Assembly (NCBI RefSeq): GCF_019399895.1
Contig: NC_091870.1
Coordinates: 4,832,001 to 4,896,000 of the forward strand
Length of the DNA: 64,000 bases
Source of the DNA: Cardiocondyla obscurior
Taxonomy: Eukaryota > Arthropoda > Insecta > Hymenoptera > Formicidae
Direction of reading: 5' to 3'
Shown here: piece after piece, positions 11,731 to 23,575 of the stretch
How the letters are laid out: the number at the start of each line of letters is the position of its first letter
How positions within the stretch are numbered: position 1 is the first letter of the stretch
Notes under the pieces: generated by a model
What the model saw: the letters and a program-made list of their open reading frames with translations, nothing else
Databases searched by the model: none
What the model was told of the DNA's origin: nothing
Program-made: the position numbers and the translations under genes

Positions 11731-13660
11731 TATGTACCGACTCGCGGAAAATTTGACGGTACCGGCGAGTAACGAACCAGCGCGTCGGCGCGGTTGACCT
11801 GGTAACGGGCCTGTTTGCGGGATTCGGAGCAGTCTCATGGAGGCCGGAGACCGTGAGCATTAATTTTCCGCCCGTGGAAAAATAAGTGCGCGACGACGAA
11901 GACGTGCGCAAGGCCGACACCGGCACAGAGGAGTGCCATCGAATTTCCGCTCACGAGGGAGGATCCATTAAGTTTCCGCCCACGCAGATCCACGGATTTC
12001 CGCCGATCTATAGATTTTCCGCCCGGCGGGATTGATCACGTCGAGGGAGCGTGATCAAGGAGTACCGTACCATGAGTGCCTGTTCTGTGACAGAGGGCCG
12101 GAATTTTCTCGATCACGGTAATAATTCATTTTCGAACACAAATTCCAGCCAGGGGCTGAACTCGGACCGGACAAGATATAACTCGGAAGCAGGTGAGCGT
12201 GCGAGCTGCACGCATCCAGCACGTGATTGCGCCGTGGGATCATACCGGAAATATCCTGGTGCTTGGAGCCATCGACGGAAAGTTGCTGGACGTCGAGAGA
12301 TGTCGCATCGCAACCGTTTACCGCGTGGAAGCAGCATGCAGCGGAGTACTCTAAGACTTTACGTGCGGGGAGCCTCGGGGTACGGGGGGAAATCTTGTGG
12401 AGAATTCGCGCGTGCCGCGGCACGATTCGTGTGCGTGATAGGAATAGTTTCGGTTTCGCGGTGGTAAATTCTCGTATCGACAATTGTATTTACGTTTCTT
12501 TTTGTTGTACAGAGTGTCGTGCGGCCTGTACCGTACTGAGTTGCGTTCCGAGTTTTCGGTATTCTTTAGTTATTTCTTTTTGCGTGCGTTTAGAAATTAG
12601 TTGCGTTGCGAACAAATATAGTTTGCGTTCTTTTAGTATTTGCGTCGCGATAAGCATTGCGAGCCTTTTGAATTACCGTCGGTGCGTTTCGTTATTTTGT
12701 TTGCGTCGTGTAGTATATACAGCGTTGTTTTGTGACCTAACAGGCAGCGGCGGCTGAGTCCGGTACCGTATCGAACAGCACTTTGTGCTAGAGAAGTAGC
12801 CGTGGTAAATTTTCTTTTGTTTTTGTACATTTTCGATAGTGTAACAGAATTAACCTAGTTACGTGAGAATACCCGAGATCGTACGGGCAGCGCGGAAACT
12901 TATCACGAGAGAAACCGAGTCAACCTGATGGCCGGAATGGGCCACGTGCCACCAGGATGATTGCGTCCGCGAGCGATGCCTTTTTACACGATTTGAGCGG
13001 GTCTTCAATAAATGAGCAACGAATAAACCGGCACGACGAATTAACACAAGAAGAGCAGTCTAAAAGATTGAGGCGTATTCCGTAATTACAATGAGCGCGT
13101 GTAGCGAGAACGCCGTGAGCATGTGCTCGAGCACGTTGCTACCACATGCACAGACAGTGAGGCTGTATCCGTAATAATCTCTGATCAGACTACTTTACAA
13201 TTTATGAAAGAAATTCTCGCACTTCCTGAGCAACACCGCTTGACCACCGGTCACTTTACGACTGAGCTAACACCACAAAAAACTATGAGATTTCCGAGAC
13301 ACTTCGAAAGCCGTCCGTATGCACTGACTTTCGGAACAAGAAGAAGCATTAGAACCGGCAAATGCCGCACGTGGCGCGGATTATCGATGAATTGCCGGTC
13401 CAATAACGTGGTGCCATCGCATAATTATGCGCGACACTAATCAAAAGCGCGGTCTTACCGAGCGGGCCCGTTAAATCGCGAACACGATAGAGTTTCAGAT
13501 TCTTCCCGATTATCAATTTCCGTTTAATATTTCTCTTTTGGTACATTTTAATTTTATTTTGGTTTGAGTCGCGGGTTCATCCCCGTTTTTTAATTTCGGT
13601 AACTTTTCTGTTGAAAAATTCTCTTATTTTGTAAATTTATTTTCTTTTTGTGGGTTTTTA
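11731..13660. other. Insertion between BEL-1 gag and protease, unrecognised
   Basis: About 1.9 kb separates gag zinc knuckles from protease, where family members have little spacer. The boundaries are approximate. Near 11865-12030 a motif of the type TTTCCGCCC recurs five times. On the plus strand at about 13091-13440 there is a gag-like open stretch in two frames (MKEILALPEQHRL near 13205) that I do not recognise. No LTR ends or target duplications could be fixed, so the inserted element type is unknown. Confidence 0.35.
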
Positions 13661-13666
13661 ATAAAT

Positions 13667-14959
13667 CTAGCACATAACATTTGCCAAATGCGTGCTCATA
13701 ACATTTGATGCGTCAATAAAGGGTTGCAGAAGATTCGCTTCAGGACTCGATACGTTCACTTTATTTGCGCTTGGAACAACGTGTAAAACGGTATTATGTT
13801 TGTGAGCGCATAATCTGCAATTGCCAGTGGGACATTTTGATGCCATGTGAGTAGTAGAACGTAGGCAGTTTAAAGACATTTTGAACGATCTGGCCTTGTT
13901 TATTCTTTCCGGTATGGGTAAACTAATAAATTGCTTGCACTGATAGAAGAAATGATCCCCAGTGCATAAATGACATTTAGCTTTAGAAATTGTACCTTAC
14001 GACTCTTTAAACTTAGAACCGGTATGCGATTTTGTACTTGTATATTTCGTTAAAGCATCGGAATGCTTCTGAGTAGCCTCAAGTACTTAACATTAATGGC
14101 TCAAAAAAATTAAAAATTCTCTAAGCGTAGGAAAGCCATCGGCAACTTAGGACTTTCGCCAATCACGATTGGTAGTCGCAACTAACTTAAAGCTTAACAA
14201 ATAAATTAAGATATCGTCCCAGAAATCTGTTGGTCGTTTTAAAGTTTTCAAAGCTTGGATGTGACGCGAGGCATTGTCTAAAATGCGTCTTAAGTCGGAA
14301 GAGCTCTCTTTAACCATAGAAGGCATTTCGAAAATCGCTTTAATGTGATTGCGTACTACAGCTTGTTTATTATCAAACTTTTCTTTCAACAGATTCCAGG
14401 CAATTAAGTAATTATCATCAGATATTCCTAACAAACTAATCACCTTGTGCGCTTCTTCGCAAGTAAAAGCTCGCAAATGTTGTAATTTATTGATGTCCGC
14501 GAGAGACTCGTTATCGTGTATCATAAATCAGAACGCGTCATGGAACGGAATCCACTTATCGTATTTACCGCAGAATTTCGGTAAATCTAATTTTGGGAGG
14601 CGCACGTTATGCAATCCCGTTGATAATCTAGGCGTAACGCACGCTCTTTGAGACGTGGGAACAATGTTGTTGGAAGTCGACGGAGGCTTTGATAAGTGGC
14701 GCAATCTCGCAGATAAATTAAAAAACGTGGTCTCGAATTCCGTTCTATCGATAGTTTCCAACTCGTCAATTATCTCAAGGGCCGTTTAATGTGTATTGTA
14801 ATCAACCCAGTGCCGATCCAACTTAAGTTTACGTTCTTCAAGCTCCGTTAATACTAAATCATATAAGGACAAAATGCCGTCAACGAACGTTTTTATGCGC
14901 ATGCACGCGACCATGCCACGGCGTTTTTTTAACAGCGCGGAATCATTTTCAGACGCCAT
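13667..14959 (-). pseudogene. BEL/Pao element 1: gag
   Basis: The gag start is taken at the ATG on the minus strand at 14959 (MASENDSALLKKRRG). An in-frame TAA follows after about 55 codons near 14790. The core continues at 14761-14147 (LDLPKFCGKYDKWIPFHDAF, then AWNLLKEKFDNKQAVV) and is typical of BEL/Pao gag. The C-terminal zinc region is at 13667-13879 (LNCLRSTTHMASKCP, CRLCAHKHNTVLH). Frame breaks near 14525 and 13880-14150 inactivate it. Confidence 0.75.
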
Positions 14960-15588
14960 TTTGACAACCGAACAAGCACTGAATCGAATTAAACGCGAGC
15001 GAATAATGCAATGATATTAAAATGTTAATGATTGGAGGCTCTGTATTATATAGCTTTCCTGTACCATAACGCAATGAAGCGTGAATTATCCGTGACACGG
15101 GTTGCCGAGCGATATTTTGTTGAGCAGCTCGCGACGTCACAAGAGTCTTGGTGGTCGCTCGTCGACAGGAACGGCGATGAACCTTTCTTTGCAGCAAAGA
15201 CGAGAATCCGTTGCGAGTCGTGTAGACGGTCCGGGACGGCGGAAAAGAGCACCTGTGCTGGTGGTTGTATGTCGTGAATGGGTTCCACGGAATCCCTCGG
15301 GAGATAAGGCTCTGAATATATGCAGTCGACCTTGGCGGTCGTGGTAATGCGCCTCAAGAAGAGGCCGAAAGCAAGGTCTTTGAGCTGGCTCTTGCGAGCG
15401 GCGAGACAGTAATGGTCGCTAATTCTAGCGTGAATTGCAGGCTATCTCGATAAGACAATCGCGCGGAGAAATGGCTAAATACTTAGGCGTGCGTGCCCGC
15501 TGTCCGCCTTCTTGGAGTTTACGACGTATCAGATGATGTCTCTTGGTTGAGGAATCACTGTCCGATTCCGATGGCTGAACAATTTGGC
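14960..15588 (-). other. BEL-1 leader region, no gene
   Basis: These 630 bases lie between the gag start and the LTR at 15589. Short frames on both strands show no domain. The position fits a retroelement untranslated leader, though no primer-binding site starting with TGG was found directly after the LTR. That leaves open whether the LTR at 15589-16111 belongs to this element or is an independent insertion. Confidence 0.35.
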
Positions 15589-16111
15589 TGTTGCACTGTG
15601 GCCGGTGCATGAGGTCCGTCCTTCGGAGCCAACGTAAGGATGCGAAGTCAGGCGTTTTATGATTGATTATAAAAGTTCTTTTTATTTTATTATTTTGTAC
15701 ACTGTGGTCGTTGAGTTACTTATTCACGTCCTTTCTGCTATGTTATCGCGATGCTCGTCTCCGCGAGGTATCTGGTTGTTTCCGGCACGCGACAGATCTC
15801 ACGTTACACACGTGAGGTGATTAGCAACTGCCCGTCGCTGCCGGTCCGCGGGTATTTAACTGTGGCACTCTTTCAGTGTCAGCAGATTGCATTTTCGTCA
15901 CTCGGTTACTGGGTAATGCAATCTGCTGTTCTCGGTATTAAGATCTCGCAACTCTTTATTTCGTGATTTGTATTTATTTAATCTTTTCAATTGAATGGGT
16001 TGCTGAGGTAGTATTCTTTTAATTCTTTTGCGAAATCTTATTCCGTATTATTTAATTATTCGATTCTTACTTAAGTCTTACTTAAGGCTATTGTTGTATC
16101 GGGTTACAACA
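15589..16111 (-). repeat. LTR of the TGTTGTAACC family (copy 2)
   Basis: In minus-strand sense this 523-bp unit begins TGTTGTAACCCG and ends GTGCAACA, matching the termini of the gypsy-1 LTR. A polyadenylation-like AATAAAAAG lies in its 3' third near 15680. The left flank ends GGC and the right flank starts GGC, which may be a decayed 4-bp target duplication; if so this is a solo LTR sitting in the 5' part of BEL element 1. Confidence 0.55.
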
Positions 16112-16883
16112 GGCCGTAGCTTACGTACCTTTTGCCGTGTTCGCCGGAATATCCGGCTCGAAGAACCAATGTTTTAACTTGGCTTGAGTGCTCCTTGAAC
16201 AAGGTCGTAAATCCCGTGGGATGAAATAATTGCTCACTTAACAATTTTGCAAAACTCAATGCCTTATATTTCAAATTAATACTTAATCTTTTCTACAACG
16301 TGTGTCCTCTGACTAGACGACGTGTTCTGGTTAATACGCACTTGCTTTGTGGGCGGAAACGATTGAGATATTGTAGGGCGTATGCTCGAGAGTGCTGCGA
16401 AGGCCCTGATAGATCCCTTTGCCGAGGCGTGAAATAGCGTGAAGTTTTCGCGATCACGGCAGCGCGACCAATCATACATTTTCCCGCACTTTTTAAACGG
16501 TGGAGAATGCTCGAGTATCAAACAATATAATCAATCTCAAAAAAAGTGTAATATCAAAAAGTTGGATGAATTTTACCAAACTTTAAATAATTATAACAAC
16601 ATACTGAAAACAGAAATAAATTCATACATTGAAAATAAAGTTCCGAATATCCACTTTGAAAATAATCAAATAAGAATTATGCTCTACCATTTTTTTCAAA
16701 ATGGCTATAGATGAAGTGCTAGATTGTAAAATTAATAATAGAAATTTCAAGTTTGCGACAGTGCACGACATGATTCAGACATCACAGTTCAACAGAACAA
16801 AATGTAAATAAAAGCTTAGAGTGCTAGCTTCAAAATGGACTTTTAGCGAGCTCAAGACAATAATTTTTCGTTAGGTAACGCAA
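16112..16883 (+). other. Unrecognised segment with two small open frames
   Basis: The first part (16112-16480) is mixed-composition DNA with no recognised feature. From about 16501 the sequence becomes AT-rich and carries two plus-strand open stretches, ending at 16714 (LDEFYQTLNNYNNILKTEI within it) and running 16703-16813 (MAIDEVLDCKINNRNFKF). They may be remnants of one AT-rich coding gene or transposon, because composition and Asn/Ile-rich translation differ from the GC-rich neighbours. No family was recognised. Confidence 0.25.
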
Positions 16884-17353
16884 TGTTGCACCGTGGCCGG
16901 TACACGGGGTCCGTCTTTTAAGACCGTAGAAGATTGGGGCGTGTTGTAGGAGATTTTCCAAATAAAGTGTATAGCAAGTAATATTGAAAATTGATTTATT
17001 ACACTATTCACTACTTGTTCGAAATCGTTATTACACTGTTGGCGTCGCGGTTTTGTAATACTGTCTGGCGCACGCCGGGCTGAGTTACATGCGTATCTTC
17101 GTGTGTTCGACTAACCCGCGGGAGATGTCCGTCTGCACGTTATATCGGCGACTGTTGCTACGGTAAAGTGCAACAGTCAACCGGTTTTCATGGTCAAAGT
17201 CAATGACTGTTTAGTTGTGCGCCTTGCGAAAGTGCAAGGCGCGAGATCCTCAGCAGATTCCAAAAGATTGAGCAATCTGCTGAGCATCGGTTGTTAACCC
17301 GGCCACGCAAAGGGTTCATCAATTCCTTGTTGCTAGAATGTCGGATTACAACA
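16884..17353 (-). repeat. LTR of the TGTTGTAACC family (copy 3)
   Basis: In minus-strand sense it starts TGTTGTAATCCG and ends GGTGCAACA, 470 bp long, with a candidate AATAAA signal near 16990. The 3' segment shares the conserved block around GGACGG/GGCCACGGTGCAACA with copies 2 and 5. No exact target duplication is seen (GCAA on the left, ACAA on the right), so it is an old solo LTR or part of a larger broken element. Confidence 0.55.
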
Positions 17354-17902
17354 ACAATTTTAAGACAGAAACAATTTTTTCATTTACTTTGCGTAACTTT
17401 GCGAAAAATGATCACATTGAGTTTGGTTATAAACAATTTTGAAGCTAACACTTCACACCTTTAGTTGCATTTTATCACATCAAGCTGCGATATCAACTAA
17501 ACGTCATCTGCCATCGCAAACTCGAACTATTATTTATCAACTTTGTACGCACACTTTTGGTCGTTAGCCTTTTCGTAAAGACCGAGACGCATAATCTCGA
17601 TCTAAATTTCAAAAAATGGAATTTAATAGTTTTCAAATTGTTTGTGAATTTTTATACTGGAGTATTTAGATGCCGTCTTAAATCCGACAACCCGCCATAC
17701 ACGAAAAATTAGAAATCCCCAAGCGCGAAAGCTTGCAATTATTTAAAAATATCGCGATCAGTCGTCGGGTGCCACAGAAGCTTATTAGTGGCGCGATAAT
17801 AAAAAATATCCAAGACCATTATATAAAGACCTTTAACATACTAATACTGTTTTTATTGTAATTGAGCATTCATTTACATGTTATTTATATTTTTTAGTAA
17901 TT
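17354..17902. other. Unassigned spacer
   Basis: AT-rich sequence with no open frame of note and no recognised repeat. The right part may belong to the 5' untranslated or terminal region of the Tc1-like transposase that starts at 17903, but no terminal inverted repeat was found. Confidence 0.25.
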
Positions 17903-18130
17903 ATGTCTATAAATAATCCTAAAAATACTGCTCAAATTGTAGCATTGATTGATGATGGCAGAAATCGAAAATATGTTACTGAGGAACTTGGTCTGTGAGT
18001 GTCAATTGTGCAACGTGTTTATATCAAGTATTTAGATGACAACTTCTTTTAAAGAAAGCTTGTTTCGGAACGTCCTCGGGTTACTAATGACAAAGATTAA
18101 CGATATTGTAGTAATAGTAGAAGTTAGATT
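17903..18130 (+). pseudogene. Tc1-like transposase N-terminal fragment
   Basis: Reading from the ATG at 17903, the plus strand encodes MSINNPKNTAQIVALIDDG, followed by a helix-turn-helix type stretch and RPRVTND, interrupted by stop codons after about 32 and 52 codons. Composition and motif order fit the N-terminal paired-like DNA-binding part of a Tc1-group transposase. The catalytic DDE/D domain is absent. It is a short dead fragment between LTR copy 3 and gypsy-2. Confidence 0.6.
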
Positions 18131-18482
18131 CTTAGTAGCAATTTATTCAGTATCACATAGCAATTTAAATATCATATATTAATTTTAATTCGGCGTACTC
18201 CTATCTCCCTGTGCAAAAACCTCTAACTTGGCCTTGGTGCAAAAGCTAGCGGTGTATGTTGCAACGAGCGAGCAGTCTCGCCTCATCATTGTAACTAAGC
18301 GGAGATCCGCTCCAACCAATAAAGATACTTTAATTCTTTTTAAAAAGGATTGCAAAACGAACTTTCTTTATAATTCATCAGAACCCCTTACAATATATTG
18401 TTTTAAATTTGTTAAAAAATAGATAAAACGTCGTAGTTGTTTAATATTTTACGGCGCAAGATAATTCTAAATAGATTCCGTT
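18131..18482. other. Unassigned segment
   Basis: This segment has one plus-strand open frame (18228-18422, 64 codons) that I do not recognise and no terminal repeats. It separates the Tc1 fragment from the truncated gypsy-2 reverse transcriptase and may be remnant LTR or transposon end sequence. Confidence 0.2.
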
Positions 18483-19250
18483 TTATTCGTATCGACCGTC
18501 AAATCGTCGTTTTGCACTAAAATGCCGAGAAATTTCACTTTGCCAACAGCCAAATTTACTTTTCTCAGAATGAATCGTAAATCCCGCTTCACAAATTTTC
18601 TCCAAAACTTTACCGAGCCACACTAAATGTTCGTCGAAAGTCCGCGTGATGACACCAATATCGTCTAAATATGTGGACATGTGCGGTTCTATTTTCGGCC
18701 CGATCAATCAATCTAATAATTGTTGGAAAGTCACGGGCGCTTCCGTCAACCCGTACGACATTCGCATGAAGTGGTATAACCCGCGTTCCGGTACAGTAAA
18801 CGAAATGTAACGCGCGGTTCGTAATTTGTTTAAAATTGTGTTCATGTACGGCAACGGATAAGCGTCTTTCTTCGAAACGTTATTCAATTACCGAAAATCT
18901 AAGCAAAAGCGATAGCTACCGTTCGGTTTCTTTATAATTACAATCGGCGTCAACGATTTGCTTTTGAACGGCTCAATAATTCCCGCCTCGAACATTTTGT
19001 CAACCTCCGTTTAAATTGCTTCCTAAATTATTGGAGAAAATAGATAATATCGTTGCTTAAGTGGCGAGTTATTTCCGACGTCAATTTTATGTTCTACGGA
19101 CGTCGTGGCACCAGATTTCTCCGGATACCCTCGGATCTTGAAAGACAAAAACGCAGTGAATCTCTCCCCTTCGTCAAGCGAGAGTTCATTAATACTGCAG
19201 CAAATCACGCGATCCGGATCTGCGCGCGTCTTTTTTCCCCGCCTCAATGT
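18483..19250 (-). pseudogene. gypsy-2 reverse transcriptase fragment
   Basis: On the minus strand the N-terminal linker (EHKIDVGNNSPLKQRYYLF, near 19050) leads into the reverse transcriptase (IIEPFKSKS near 18965, a DAYPLP-type block near 18870). The reading then jumps from the conserved YPLP-to-Tyr region directly to FTVPERGLYHF near 18790, so the segment normally holding the first catalytic Asp is deleted. The active-site motif STYLDDIGV lies near 18660. It ends at 18483 without RNase H. Confidence 0.7.
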
Positions 19251-19289
19251 AACTCATGCCGCTTGTCCACGGGAATCGGCTAGACATGC

Positions 19290-19845
19290 TAAGTCTCGCG
19301 GTTCTTGGCACGATCTCCCCTGAATTGACAGACCCTCGTTTGTTGCCTTTTTCCTTCCAGAGAAACGCTGTGGTGTCTCGAGCACTTGAGCGCTTCGCCT
19401 CCCTCAAAACTATATTTTGTCGCGGGATTCTTTGCAAAATGCCACTTTCGCGTCGCGAAATCAACCACCAGCTGAACCACCGCCAAAAAGTCCGTGCATA
19501 ATATGCACGGTAACGCTTGAATTGTTAGAAAACAGACGCTCAATCTTTGCGTCTCGTTTATTAATGTTACCAGAATCGCGGATTTCCCTGAATGTCCGCG
19601 AATTTACTGGTGGCGGTAGTCACCCGTTTCTCCGTTTTCCCACCGATTTTAATCCCGTGTCGTCCTAGCGTCCTCTCGACCTCCTCTCTGAGAAAGGTCT
19701 GGCTGGATTCCGAATCCAGCGCAGAGAACTCACACGGACCGACGGCAATACGAAAAAACATTAACGGATTAGAGTTCCGAGTTCCAAACACGCTATACGT
19801 GAACTTTGCGACCCCTGGTCGCGACGGAACTTTTGGGGCTCTCAT
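19290..19845 (-). pseudogene. gypsy-2 protease
   Basis: A retropepsin is split over two frames. The active-site part (19845-19567) reads CEFSALDSESSQTFL, where Glu replaces the Gly of Asp-Ser-Gly. The C-terminal part (19543-19290) contains CILCTDFLAVVQLVVDF, the usual end of a gypsy-type protease. Upstream at about 19920-19970 a CX2C-type zinc knuckle (CYRCGRAEVTLRNC) marks the gag end. The Gly-to-Glu change and the frame break both disable it. Confidence 0.6.
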
Positions 19846-19879
19846 TAAGAGAGATCGGATCGCCCCGCAATCACGGCCT

Positions 19880-20900
19880 TTTTACGTGTTTCCCAAACAA
19901 TACGGGCAATTGCGCAACGTCACTTCCGCGCGTCCACACCGATAACAATGTATGCGCGGCTTGGCTTTACATTCTTTCGTAAAATAGTTAAACTGACTAT
20001 AATTTCACCATTGACTAATAAGCGGTCGCAAAGTTTATTTTGGGACGGTTCTTGAAGTTGAAAAGCCCGGTTTGGCAAGCTTGATTTTTATCACCGCTCT
20101 CTTTTCGACGGTGGAGGCGGTTTTTTTTTTCATGGTCGCCTTTTCAGAGCGCTCACGACCGCTACTGTATCATATATTAAAGAAAAATCCCGTCGGATCA
20201 CGTTTTTAGCGACCGATATTTCAAATCGGGAAAAAGGTTTTATGGCATTTCTCGGCCGCTAACGATTCGAGAGCCTCCAAGCTCTCCACTGAATCGCGTA
20301 GAGCCATCGTTTGTAATCACAGTAACGTTTGCCGGTGCGCGTACCCAATTTTCTCCTCTTCACTCTACGGCGGTGAAAATCGATTGAAAAACGCGTTTAA
20401 GCAGGTCAGATAGTTCCCAACGGACTTCTGTTCCCCCTGCGTACGACGCACAATCTCACCGCGAAGTGCGAATTAAAAATTCGGATCACCAAATCGCATA
20501 CGTTATGTCATCATAAATGTGATCCAATCTGTAAAGCGTGCTTTTTTGCGCGAAATCAGTGTAATGTGACTTCCGAGAGAAGGAACGGCAAACGTTTTAA
20601 GACGTCCGTATCCGATACCACAATCAATTTCCGGCCTTCCTCGATCCGTATGAGGAAGGGTTACCGCGTCTTCTCCGCGAATCCCCGAATATCTCAGATT
20701 TCATCTCTGCATGGTATTGAACGCAACCGCCGCGAAAGTTTCCGGCGGTTCCAGTGATCCCATTCGAACCAGGATCCTAATTTAGGGCCGCGGTGTCACG
20801 CGAAAACGTGAACGCCTCAGACGGATTAACGAGGCGCCTTACCCCGATCGCCGAAATCACTAAACATTCTTTGTCCGACATCTTGCTTACAAGTATTCTC
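19880..20900 (-). pseudogene. gypsy-2 gag remnant
   Basis: The minus strand near 20420-20230 carries a gag core-like stretch (EIVRRTQGEQKSVGNYL, then a stop, then the ALRDSVESLEALE region). The zinc knuckle follows near 19950. Upstream to about 20900 the frames are too damaged to follow, although MSDKECLVISAIGV near 20880 could mark the N-terminus. It is identified mainly from position between leader and protease and from the zinc knuckle. Confidence 0.45.
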
Positions 20901-21039
20901 CCTGTACTCAATGCGCGACGCGAAGTCAAAACCCGTCATAATAAGCAAAGCGCAAGAACCAATTTGGACCCGTTTGTTGGTACACCGAGTTATTCTAATT
21001 CCGCGACAAGGTGTGAATAATCGAAAGCGAAAACTCAAT

Positions 21040-22219
21040 CGTCGTCAGGGCTCTCAGAGTAGCTCATATTGAAGTACGCCCCTCAACGCCACCAAAACAC
21101 GAACGCCTTTCGCTAACTTATCCAAAATATCACACAAAAATAAAAAAGTCAATTATCGAGCTCCCAGCGCGCCACCCTCACACATCATAAAACTAAATAG
21201 AAGTAAGACGAGCTCACAGCCTAATCACGCGATGCCTTATTAACAGAACAAATTAATAAACGTAATAGAACATAAAGCTCACAAAGCAAATACAAAAAAA
21301 ATAATATCAAATATTTAGTATACCCGGTGTAAAAAAAATGAGTATTACAGTTATAAGTTTATAAAATGATGCTACCGCCGAGATGATAATGCGGTCATGG
21401 TCGGTTACTATAATCACAATAGCGCGGGTGATAGTTCTTCCGTTTAGAGCAAATCACACGGAGACAACGTGATATGCACGTGACCGCAAAATGAGGTTAA
21501 CAATGAGTTTCCGGATGAGTGAACAATGAATTAAATGTGTCTGTTTTCTGATCAATCGAGATTGCAATAAAATATAACTCTACGCGTAATTATATTAATT
21601 ACCACGGGTATTCGTCTGCGAAGTCAAATGAGCTACTGAGTACGAGGTTCAACACGCCTCGTGCTGCTGAATGATTTCTTCAGAATGATTCTGTCGATGA
21701 GTCTTTCAGAGTTGCACACGGCGATTATTTTGATGAGTATGCACTAATAGACAAAAGGATGAGTCGAACAACGATGAGTAGAAAATCCTGAGAAACGCAC
21801 ACTGCACTCTTGATGCATACGAAGCGATCTTTACACAGCAAGTGAGACAAAGAATGAGAGTCGAGCCGGCAACGCCTTCGAGAATCGGAGGTGATAATCG
21901 AACGACGGATCGATATCGATTCAGGGCAATCAGCCACGAGGTGCTGCTTCGCGGCGGTAGCATAACTAATTAAGATGAAATTTTTTAACACCCGGTATAT
22001 CGTATAGAATGTGCGGTGTATCGTATCGAATGGTAACACAAAGCAACGTAAAAATCAAAATAGTAAGTCAAACGTAAATATAAGTTTGGAAATTATCGCG
22101 ACCACGAATCGATAGCACGCGGCCGGCACACCAAAAAAATGTTCTTCTCAAAATAAGAAAGAGCGAAAATTAATTCCAAACCGTCTCTTTTCCCGATGTT
22201 CGAGTTCTCCTTTTTGGCG
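21040..22219. other. gypsy-2 leader and unassigned sequence
   Basis: No gene is seen between the gag remnant and the primer-binding site. Short opposite-strand frames at 21706-22039 have no domain. The length (about 1.2 kb) is long for a gypsy leader, so an additional insertion may be hidden here; the CCCGGTGTAAAAAAAATGAG region near 21325 and the CACCCGGTATATCG region near 21990 share a CCGGT core and could mark the ends of such an insert. Confidence 0.25.
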
Positions 22220-22237
22220 GCCCTACATTGGGCGTCA
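22220..22237 (-). promoter_or_regulatory. gypsy-2 primer-binding site
   Basis: Just inside the LTR end (minus strand TTTGTGACA then AATT) lies TGACGCCCAATGTAGGGC. From memory this is the gypsy-group tRNA-Lys site with three substitutions, consistent with an old copy. Confidence 0.55.
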
Positions 22238-22242
22238 AATTT

Positions 22243-23008
22243 TGTCACAAACTTTTCTCCTCGCAGAGAAAAAAAGAATAAAAAAAACGAGCACGGATCC
22301 GTGATCCGCGCTCGGCCGTTTACACGAGGGTAGCAAAGAGAGAAAAGTGGAGGTCTTCCTGCTCGTCTCGACGCGCGGCAATATCAGAAACACGAAGGTC
22401 CTACTTGGGCACCAGGTACAGACTTCGCCGTGCCAATTGAATCAAAAAACTACTTCGAAATCGCGAAAGAAACAAGAATCTCACAGTCGCCACGCGCGGA
22501 AGCTAACTCACTCAAACGGAGAAGGGCGGGGTTGGGTGGAGAGAACTCGTTTTCGAAAAGAGATTCGGTAACACGCGAAAAAAATATTCAAAACTATAAC
22601 AAAACATCAAAAGGTTTAATTTAGTGTAACAAAATAAAAGAAAAATCACAAAATAATCAGGCAGATACTTTGCCGTAAACCACGCGACAACTTAACTATC
22701 AAAGAATATGCTCTTGATACGTCACCGGCAGCGAGAAGTCACAAAACAATAAAATCTTCGATTTTATATTGGGCAGGGCTCTTTTTTACGCGCGGGCCGT
22801 CACTGTTTGTTCTGGTGCCAGCCACGCGTCAACCAGACACGCGTCTGCGCGCAAACAACAATATCTGAAATTTACGACAAAAAGTCGCCCGCCGTTCCGA
22901 TGTCGCACGAGCTAATTACCGCTGACCTTGGCTTCTGCCGAGAGCCCTTCGTGTGCGCTCGAGAACGAGATCTCTTAGTCCGAATTAATGACGCGACAAT
23001 ATGTTACA
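22243..23008 (-). repeat. gypsy-2 5' LTR
   Basis: The LTR begins (minus strand) TGTAACATATTG and ends TTTGTGACA next to the primer-binding site. The inner boundary is firm; the outer boundary at 23008 is the best TG...CA match but another candidate lies near 23116. The pyrimidine and purine-rich blocks and the direct repeats of CGCGCTCGG type are non-coding. Confidence 0.5.
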
Positions 23009-23575
23009 CCAAATACACGCAGGCTAATCGACCGCGCTCGAACTTGTCTTAAAGATCTCCCCAAGAGTTAGAACAACGGAATCTTGCGGCGATATTGTTG
23101 CTGACCTTGAAAGCCTCGGATAACCTTACAACTATTAGGCTTGGCTCGGTCGAACACGCGGTTGCCTCACCGAGAAGTGGGAGATTCTACAATAGATAGC
23201 ACGCAAGTGCGATTGGTCAACCTTACAGAATTTATTCGTCTCTTTGAGCCACGTTGTCGCCTTTTTCCTTGCTTTCTCTCTTTTTTTCTTTGCTTGATCA
23301 CGCCTGGCTAATCTTTTCTGATTGCTTCGTGTTTGCGATTAAAGTAGGATACGGCCGCAGGTTCGATTTAATAAAAATAGATTGCAATTTCACACAAGAT
23401 GATTCACTTTATTGAATTTATTTTAAAGCAATTTGTAAAAAAAAGAGAACAGTCAAAATTTATAAGTCACTGCACGACATTAAAACTAATTAGGATTAAA
23501 TAATTTTGCCACTGCTGGGCGCGGATTCAATAGTTTGGTACGAGGTGCGTTCGTAACGAGAGTTCTGTTGCACCG
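23009..23575. other. Unassigned spacer, possible LTR remnant
   Basis: No open frame of interest. A minus-strand AATAAA signal (near 23410) next to AT-rich sequence suggests the tail of another LTR. The boundaries could not be set. Confidence 0.25.

Larger units (their letters stand above)
18483..23008 (-). mobile_element. Degenerate Ty3/gypsy element (gypsy-2)
   Basis: A second minus-strand gypsy element is readable as 5' LTR (22243-23008), primer-binding site (22220-22237), leader, gag (about 20150-20900), zinc knuckle (about 19920-19970), protease (about 19290-19845) and part of reverse transcriptase (18483-19250). RNase H, integrase and the 3' LTR are absent. Many frame changes and stops, plus an internal deletion in reverse transcriptase near 18830, make it a dead copy. 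Confidence 0.75.
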
